Source: an uncultured Collinsella sp.
Lineage (GTDB): Bacteria; Actinomycetota; Coriobacteriia; Coriobacteriales; Coriobacteriaceae
Direction of reading: 5' to 3'
Assembly (NCBI GenBank): GCA_900554495.1
Contig: USHR01000049.1
Coordinates: 1-11,475, forward strand
DNA: 11,475 nucleotides
In this document: piece by piece, positions 7,113 to 11,475 of the stretch
Numbering within the stretch: the stretch's first letter is position 1
Layout of the letters: every line of letters begins with the position of its first letter
The notes under the pieces: generated by a model
The model's input: the letters and a program-made list of their open reading frames with translations, nothing else
What the model was told of the DNA's origin: nothing
Database searches by the model: none
Position numbers and translations under genes: made by a program

Positions 7113-8138
7113 CTACTCGCAGAGCAGCTTAGCGATCTGGACGGCGTTGGTTGCCGCGCCCTTACGGATTTGGTCGCCGCAGCACCAGAAGGTGATGCCA
7201 CGCGCGGCCTCGGGGTTGGAGATGTCACGACGCACGCGGCCGACCCAAATCAGGTCCTGGTCGGACGTATCCATCGGCATGGGGAAGCGGTCGTGTGCAT
7301 CCTCGGCAGCCATATCGTCAACCAGCTTCACGCCCGGAGCGGCAGCCAGCGCAGCACGGGCCTCTTCCACCGTGATGTCGCGCTCAAACTCGAGCGTAAT
7401 GCTCTCGGAGTGCGAACGCAGCACGGGCACGCGCACGCAGGTGCAGTTCACGCGCAGCTCGGGCAGATGCATGATCTTGCGACCCTCGTTCTGCAGCTTC
7501 ATCTCCTCGGAGGTAAAGTCCTCCTCCTTGACGCCGCCAATCTGCGGAATCAGGTTGCTCGCCAGCTGGGCGGCGAAGGCGCGCGGCTCGGGAATCTCCT
7601 CGCCACGGCCCAGGGCGGCAAGCTGTGCTTCGAGCTCGGCCATACCGGGGGCACCGGCGCCCGAAGCTGCCTGATACGTGGACACGATCATACGCTTTAC
7701 GCCGGCAAGCTGATGCAGCGGCCAGGTGGGAACCAGGCCGATAATGGTCGCGCAGTTGGGGTTGGCGATAAGGCCGTGATGCCACTTGATATCGTCGGCA
7801 TTGATCTCGGGTACGACCAGCGGCACCTCGGGATCCATGCGGAAGGCATGGCTGTTGTCGACCACGACAGCGCCGCGCTTTACGGCCTCGGGCAGCAATT
7901 CCTTGGCGATATCGTCGCCGGCAGCGCCAAGCACGATGTCACAGCCCTCAAAGGCCTCGGGACAAGCCTCTTCGATCACGATTTGCTCGCCGCGGAACTC
8001 AACGGTCTTGCCCGCGGAGCGTGCGCTTGCCAACAGCTTGAGCTTGCCGACCGGGAACTCCTGCTCGTTGAGGCACTCGAGCATCTGGGTGCCCACGGCT
8101 CCCGTCGCGCCCAAAATAGCAACCGTGTACTGTTTCAT
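7113..8138 (-). CDS. asd: aspartate-semialdehyde dehydrogenase
   Basis: This enzyme catalyses NADPH-dependent reduction of L-aspartyl-4-phosphate to L-aspartate semialdehyde, the step after aspartokinase and the branch point to lysine/diaminopimelate, methionine and threonine. It has 341 residues, the normal family length. The N-terminal NADP-binding loop is GATGAVG (10-16). The catalytic Cys129 lies in NPNCAT. A conserved SGAGAPGMAEL segment follows (159-169), and the proposed acid-base His243 lies in VRVPVLRSHSE. The frame stays open 29 codons upstream to 8225, but I chose the ATG at 8138: it has AAAGGGGG about 5 nt upstream and the protein starts at the expected MKQYTVAILGATG. It lies 173 bp downstream of lysC on the same strand, so the two may be co-transcribed, but hairpins between them could uncouple expression. 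Confidence 0.97.
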   Translation of the reverse strand: MKQYTVAILGATGAVGTQMLECLNEQEFPVGKLKLLASARSAGKTVEFRGEQIVIEEACPEAFEGCDIVLGAAGDDIAKELLPEAVKRGAVVVDNSHAFRMDPEVPLVVPEINADDIKWHHGLIANPNCATIIGLVPTWPLHQLAGVKRMIVSTYQAASGAGAPGMAELEAQLAALGRGEEIPEPRAFAAQLASNLIPQIGGVKEEDFTSEEMKLQNEGRKIMHLPELRVNCTCVRVPVLRSHSESITLEFERDITVEEARAALAAAPGVKLVDDMAAEDAHDRFPMPMDTSDQDLIWVGRVRRDISNPEAARGITFWCCGDQIRKGAATNAVQIAKLLCE

Positions 8139-8201
8139 GCTTCCCCCTTTAAAGGTTGTGGCTTTTGCCCGCACGCCGAGCAGGCCGATTATTGTTGCCA
8201 G

Positions 8202-8230
8202 TTTATACAAGAACAGGGCGGGCATGAAAC
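8202..8230 (-). promoter_or_regulatory. possible asd promoter
   Basis: On the minus strand TATAAA (8207-8202) is a good -10 match. A poor -35 (GTTTCA, three of six matches) lies 17 bp upstream, inside the loop and arm of the 8216-8236 hairpin. Initiation here would give a leader of roughly 55-60 nt and would exclude the longer asd start at 8225. The support is weak. Confidence 0.3.
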
Positions 8231-8236
8231 CCGCCC
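8216..8236 (-). terminator. GC-rich stem-loop between lysC and asd
   Basis: GGGCGGG at 8216-8222 pairs perfectly with CCCGCCC at 8230-8236 around a 7-nt loop. Read on the minus strand, the stem is followed by TGTTCTTGTAT, which is T-rich but interrupted. It could be a leaky terminator that lowers asd expression from the lysC promoter. The strand assignment is tentative because the stem itself is symmetric. Confidence 0.4.
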
Positions 8237-8239
8237 CGT

Positions 8240-8261
8240 CGAAACGAAACCGAAACGAAAC
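8240..8261. repeat. two tandem copies of an 11-bp unit
   Basis: CGAAACGAAAC occurs at 8240-8250 and again, exactly, at 8251-8261. Each unit is itself built of CGAAA steps, so the block reads as a short phased purine-rich repeat. It sits between the two hairpins of the lysC-asd intergenic region. No function is apparent. Confidence 0.7.
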
Positions 8262-8269
8262 GCCCCGCC

Positions 8270-8301
8270 GTAGATTTTTGAGACATGACCCAAAAATCTA
8301 C
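8270..8301. repeat. AT-rich 11-bp palindrome just after lysC
   Basis: GTAGATTTTTG at 8270-8280 is the exact reverse complement of CAAAAATCTAC at 8291-8301, with a 10-nt loop. It begins 10 bp after the lysC stop codon. Neither strand has a T-run after the stem; the minus strand continues into GGCGGGGCG. It is therefore not a standard terminator. It could protect the lysC mRNA 3' end, or be a dispersed extragenic palindrome. Confidence 0.7.
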
Positions 8302-8311
8302 CGAACAGTCG

Positions 8312-9700
8312 CTACTTTTTGAGCGCGGCCAGAGCGGGATCGACCGGCGCAGGAGCCTCCAGATCGGAGACCTTCACAATGCCGTTTTCGTCGGAGAAGG
8401 CACGGTAAATGGTCTGAATCGCCAGGTCGAAGTCCTTCTCCTCGACACCGATAATGATATTGATCTCGTCACAGCTCTGCGAAATCATGCGCACGCTCAC
8501 GCCGGCCTGGCCGAGCATGCCAAACAGATGGCCCGAAATACCTGCACGACCGCGCAGGTTACGACCGACGGTCGCGATGAGCGCCAGGCCCTCGACAACC
8601 TCGATCTCGAGCGGCTCGACCTCCTGCTGAATGTCGCCCACAAGCGAGTACAGCGAATCGTGCACATCCTGCTCCTGCACCACGGCGCCAAAGCGGTCGA
8701 CACCAGTGGGCATGTGCTCGACGGAAACGTCATAGCGCTCGAAGACCGAAAGCGCGCGGCGCATAAAGCCAACGCGGGGCTTGGTGCGGTCGCGGGCAAC
8801 GTTGATGGCGACAAAACCGCGCTTGCCGGTCACACCGGTAATGATGGGCTCTGCCTCGCCCTCGTCAGCCGTCTCGCTAATGATGGTGCCGGGGTCCTGC
8901 GGCGCATTGGTGTTCTTGATGACCAGCGGAATACCCGCCTCGCGCACGGGGAACACGGCCTCCTCGTGCAGGACGCTTGCACCCATGTACGAAAGCTCGC
9001 GCAGCTCCTCGTAGGTAACGCGGGCGATGGGCTGAGCCTCGGGAACAATACGCGGATCGGCAGAGTAGAAGCCCGAAACGTCGGTCCAGTTCTCGTAAAG
9101 GTCGGCGCCCAGGCACTTGGCCAGAATCGAGCCCGAGATATCGCCGCCGCCACGATCGAGCAGCTTGATCTGGCCCTCACGCGTCGCGCCGTAGAAACCG
9201 GGCATAACAAAGCCGCCCTGCTGACCGTACTCCTGCACCAGCTCAGAGGTGCGATTCATGCTGAGCGTACCGTCGTGATGGAACGCCACAACCGTCGCGG
9301 CGTCCAGGAACGGTAAGCCCAGGTACTCGGCCATCAGGCGGGCGGTAAAGTACTCGCCACGGCTCACAAGCTCCTCGGTGGAGTAGCCGCCCGAGCGGGC
9401 GCGCTCGGCAAAGGCCGCGAACTCCTCACGGATGGGATAGGTGAGCTCCAGCTCGTCAGCGATATCAAAATAGCGCTGGCCAATGTCCTCGAGCAACTCC
9501 TCGCACGACACGTGATACTTAACGTGCGCGTTAACCAGGTAGAGCAGGTCGGTCACCTTGGTGTCGCCCTTAAAGCGGCGACCGCAGGCAGAAACCACCA
9601 CAAAACGGCGGGCAGGGTCGGCATCGACGATGGCCTTGATCTTCTTGAAGTGTTCGGCGTCGGCGACCGACGAGCCGCCAAACTTGGCAATCTTAATCAT
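8312..9700 (-). CDS. lysC: aspartokinase with two ACT domains
   Basis: Aspartokinase phosphorylates the side chain of L-aspartate with ATP, the committed step of the aspartate family. The 462-residue protein begins with KFGGSSVA (6-13), the family signature of the amino-acid kinase fold. Next come the substrate-loop region STEELVSRGEY (107-117), RGGGDISG (183-190) in place of the commoner RGGSDTTA, and ENWTDVSGFYSADPR (203-217). The C-terminus carries two ACT domains (about 288-362 and 370-445), the second with MISQSCDEINIIIGV (405-419). These are the allosteric sites for lysine and/or threonine inhibition in the family. The fold resembles the single-polypeptide Firmicutes-type enzymes more than the Corynebacterium alpha/beta type. 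The start is fixed by the conserved MIKIAKFGGSSV, although the only SD-like AAAGG lies 13 nt upstream. It is divergent from thrC and followed by asd. Confidence 0.96.
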   Translation of the reverse strand: MIKIAKFGGSSVADAEHFKKIKAIVDADPARRFVVVSACGRRFKGDTKVTDLLYLVNAHVKYHVSCEELLEDIGQRYFDIADELELTYPIREEFAAFAERARSGGYSTEELVSRGEYFTARLMAEYLGLPFLDAATVVAFHHDGTLSMNRTSELVQEYGQQGGFVMPGFYGATREGQIKLLDRGGGDISGSILAKCLGADLYENWTDVSGFYSADPRIVPEAQPIARVTYEELRELSYMGASVLHEEAVFPVREAGIPLVIKNTNAPQDPGTIISETADEGEAEPIITGVTGKRGFVAINVARDRTKPRVGFMRRALSVFERYDVSVEHMPTGVDRFGAVVQEQDVHDSLYSLVGDIQQEVEPLEIEVVEGLALIATVGRNLRGRAGISGHLFGMLGQAGVSVRMISQSCDEINIIIGVEEKDFDLAIQTIYRAFSDENGIVKVSDLEAPAPVDPALAALKK

Positions 9701-9751
9701 GGGCTGGAGGTTACCTTTCTAAAAGCCTCTGCGAACCTATTTTGCGTGCTC

Positions 9752-9767
9752 TGATACCATGGTTTCA
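9752..9767. promoter_or_regulatory. palindrome in the lysC-thrC divergent region, candidate operator
   Basis: TGATACCATGGTTTCA is a 16-bp palindrome with one mismatched pair (9755/9764). It lies almost at the centre of the 103-bp space between the divergent lysC and thrC starts. On the minus strand it overlaps TATCAG, the best -10-like match I see for lysC, preceded by TGG as in an extended -10. A dimeric regulator bound here could control both genes. No strong -35 box is visible for either gene, and the space is too short for a lysine riboswitch or T-box leader. Confidence 0.4.
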
Positions 9768-9803
9768 CCGATTGGGACCAAGGCATCCGAGGAGCAGTGT
9801 TAT

Positions 9804-11321
9804 ATGGGAACTTATCATAGTACACGAGGACGCACTTTATCGTGCTCAAGTAAGGTGGCAATCCGTACCGGCATCGCTCCCGACGGGGGTTTGTTTGTCT
9901 CGGACGAGCTCGGCACCCAGCAGGTCGATATCAGCTCGCTTGCAGCTAAATCGTACTTTGAAATCGCTCAAGATGTGTTGGGAATGTTACTGAATGATTA
10001 CACGGCCGAAGAAATTTCGGCGTGTGTCGACGAGGCATACCGCGGCACGTTCGCGAGTGAAGAGGTTACGCCGCTCGTCAAACTCGACGCTGCGCCGGGT
10101 GTTGACGCCCCTCAGACCTATGTGATGGAACTCTTTGGCGGCCCTACAAGTGCCTTCAAGGACGTCGCCCTGCAGATGCTCCCCCGTCTGATGGCCCGCA
10201 CTTCCGCCAAGGACGGCGGCGCCGAGCGCATCATGATCGTCACCGCCACGTCGGGCGACACGGGCAAGGCTGCGCTCGCCGGTTTTGCCGACGCTCCGGG
10301 CACGGGCATCACCGTCTTTTATCCCGAGGGCAAGGTTAGCCGCGTCCAGAACCTGCAGATGTCCACGCAGGAGGGCGACAACGTCGCCGTCTGCGGCATC
10401 CGCGGCAACTTTGACGACGCCCAGAGCGCCGTCAAGCGCATCTTTGCCGATAAGGAGCTTGCCGAGCGCCTGGAAGCCGCCGGCACGGTGCTTTCGAGCG
10501 CCAACTCTATCAATGTCGGCCGTCTGGTACCGCAGGTCGTCTACTACTTTGCCGCCTATGCGCAGCTGCTGCGCGCCGGCGCTATCGAGGCTGGCGACGC
10601 CGTGGAGTTCTGCGTACCGACCGGCAACTTCGGCGATATCCTGGCCGGCTACTACGCCAAGCGCATGGGTCTGCCCGTCGCCAAGCTCATCGTCGCGAGC
10701 GACAAGAACAACGTGCTCGCTGACTTCTTGACCACCGGCGTCTACGACCGCAACCGTCCGTTCTTCACGACCATCTCGCCGTCGATGGACATCCTCATTA
10801 GCTCCAACCTGGAGCGCATGCTCTACTTCCTGTCCGATGGCGACTGCGAGCTCGTTGCCGGCCTTATGGAGCAGCTTGCCCAGACGGGTCGCTACGAGGT
10901 GCCCGCCGAGCTGCTGACCAAGATCCAGAACGTGTTTGGCTGCGGTTGGGCCAGTGAGAACGAGGTCCGTGCTGCCATCAAGAGCTGCTGGGATGCAAAC
11001 GGCTACGTGATCGACCCGCACACCGCTTGTGGCTATCACGTCTTTGAGCAGGTCGCCCCCGCCGAAGGCGCCAAGGCCCGCGTGCTGCTTTCAACCGCCA
11101 GCCCCTACAAGTTCCCGCGCGCCTGCTGCGACGCCCTGGGGCTTAACGTTCCCGAAGACGACTTTGAGGCCATGCGCGTGCTCGAGCAGGCAACCAACAC
11201 GGTCGCCCCGGCACAGCTCGCCGAACTCGAGTCCAAACCCGTCCGCTTCGAAGACGTCTGCGACGTCGATGAGATGGCAAGCTACGTCGAGTCTGCAGCA
11301 AAAAAGATGGCTACCAACTAA
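9804..11321 (+). CDS. thrC: threonine synthase
   Basis: This PLP enzyme converts O-phospho-L-homoserine to L-threonine and phosphate, the last step of threonine synthesis. It has 505 residues, within the range of the longer bacterial/fungal-type threonine synthases. The N-terminus shows the family opening YHSTRG, then IAPDGGLFV (24-32). The PLP-binding lysine is Lys119 in GGPTSAFKDVALQ. Substrate/PLP contacts are TATSGDTGKAA (147-157) and the phosphate-binding PTGNFGD (272-278). The C-terminal LLSTASPYKFPRA (428-440) is typical of this group. The frame is open to an ATG at 9759, but I prefer 9804: GAGGAG lies about 9 nt upstream, and the 15 extra residues have no family counterpart and would overlap the palindrome. 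It is transcribed divergently from lysC and followed by a stem-loop, so it is probably monocistronic. Confidence 0.97.
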   Translation: MGTYHSTRGRTLSCSSKVAIRTGIAPDGGLFVSDELGTQQVDISSLAAKSYFEIAQDVLGMLLNDYTAEEISACVDEAYRGTFASEEVTPLVKLDAAPGVDAPQTYVMELFGGPTSAFKDVALQMLPRLMARTSAKDGGAERIMIVTATSGDTGKAALAGFADAPGTGITVFYPEGKVSRVQNLQMSTQEGDNVAVCGIRGNFDDAQSAVKRIFADKELAERLEAAGTVLSSANSINVGRLVPQVVYYFAAYAQLLRAGAIEAGDAVEFCVPTGNFGDILAGYYAKRMGLPVAKLIVASDKNNVLADFLTTGVYDRNRPFFTTISPSMDILISSNLERMLYFLSDGDCELVAGLMEQLAQTGRYEVPAELLTKIQNVFGCGWASENEVRAAIKSCWDANGYVIDPHTACGYHVFEQVAPAEGAKARVLLSTASPYKFPRACCDALGLNVPEDDFEAMRVLEQATNTVAPAQLAELESKPVRFEDVCDVDEMASYVESAAKKMATN

Positions 11322-11333
11322 ACCCCTTATTAA

Positions 11334-11363
11334 GCGCCGGCGAAAGCCGGCGCACCTTCTTCC
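11334..11363 (+). terminator. thrC terminator stem-loop
   Basis: GCGCCGGC (11334-11341) and GCCGGCGC (11346-11353) form a perfect 8-bp GC stem closed by a GAAA tetraloop, starting 12 bp after the thrC stop codon. The following ACCTTCTTCC is pyrimidine-rich rather than a pure T-run. It is therefore a plausible but not ideal intrinsic terminator. Confidence 0.65.
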
Positions 11364-11435
11364 ATCAGATAACCCCCGGGATGATGACGAACGTGCACAG
11401 CGTGCCTGGCTGTTTAGTTCGTCGCGAGTTCCGCA
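11364..11435. other. intergenic segment after thrC
   Basis: No gene is supported. A 7-bp inverted repeat pairs GACGAAC (11386-11392) with GTTCGTC (11417-11423). A frame opening at 11381 stays open to the window end, but it has no ribosome binding site and runs through the hairpin at 11436-11472. Confidence 0.4.
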
Positions 11436-11472
11436 CGCAAAGGAAAGCACTTAATGTGCTTTCCGTCTTGCG
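11436..11472. terminator. long hairpin at the right edge
   Basis: GGAAAGCAC (11442-11450) pairs perfectly with GTGCTTTCC (11456-11464) around a 5-nt loop. An outer CGCAA/TTGCG stem (11436-11440 and 11468-11472) extends it across a small asymmetric bulge. It could be a terminator, possibly for an unseen leftward gene to the right, because the minus strand has CCTTTGCG after the inner stem. A dispersed palindrome is equally possible. The T-run is poor on either strand. Confidence 0.5.
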
Positions 11473-11475
11473 CAG

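Noticed and set aside
8139..8225. Longer asd protein starting at 8225
   Set aside because: The 29 extra residues would cross the GC hairpin and the likely asd -10 box. The ATG at 8138 has a strong ribosome binding site and the conserved N-terminus.
7170..9316. Long plus-strand frames opposite asd and lysC (7170-8273 and 8285-9316)
   Set aside because: Both lie antisense to clear enzymes with intact motifs. Their translations are His/Arg/Gly/Leu-rich and match no family I know.
9701..9803. Lysine riboswitch or T-box controlling lysC or thrC
   Set aside because: The whole divergent space is 103 bp, shorter than either element requires, and no T-box or lysine-riboswitch-like fold is visible.
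9987..11039. 350-codon minus-strand frame opposite thrC
   Set aside because: It is a codon-complement shadow of thrC with no ribosome binding site and a composition like the other shadows.
11381..11475. Plus-strand frame open from ATG at 11381 to the window end
   Set aside because: It has no ribosome binding site, reads through a strong hairpin, and gives no recognisable protein, so it is too short to judge at the edge.

Overview
This is a high-GC bacterial window. Several coding starts are GTG, and the gene families fit a Coriobacteriia-type actinobacterium; Collinsella or a close relative is my best guess. That assignment rests on overall style and protein resemblance, not on a marker gene. 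I found no rRNA, tRNA, CRISPR array, transposase or phage gene.

The left and centre (about 279-6709) read leftward on the minus strand. In transcription order they are: a methylated-DNA--protein-cysteine methyltransferase (6131-6709); an OmpR-family response regulator (5219-5902) with its histidine kinase 2 nt behind it (3837-5216); then an ABC ATPase (3050-3751) tightly coupled to a large two-FtsX-domain permease (279-3044). The two-component pair followed by an ABC exporter-type pair suggests an envelope-stress or antimicrobial-response module, but the ligand cannot be read from the sequence. The ABC pair is bracketed by two inward-facing copies of a 34-bp repeat (241-274 and 3806-3839). 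One copy contains the kinase stop codon and the other forms a hairpin right after the permease stop codon.

The right part is the aspartate-family amino-acid pathway. Aspartokinase lysC (8312-9700) and aspartate-semialdehyde dehydrogenase asd (7113-8138) run leftward. Threonine synthase thrC (9804-11321) runs rightward from a 103-bp divergent intergenic region that carries a near-perfect 16-bp palindrome. LysC makes aspartyl phosphate, Asd reduces it to aspartate semialdehyde (the branch point to lysine, methionine and threonine), and ThrC makes threonine from phosphohomoserine. Homoserine dehydrogenase and homoserine kinase are not in the window.

The intergenic DNA is rich in secondary structure. 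A nested inverted repeat of about 130 bp lies between asd and the methyltransferase gene (6971-7100). An 11-bp AT-rich hairpin follows lysC (8270-8301). GC-rich stem-loops follow thrC (11334-11353) and end the window (11436-11472). An 11-bp-period direct repeat lies just upstream of the likely response-regulator promoter. The long antisense open frames opposite these genes look like high-GC shadows and are not annotated.
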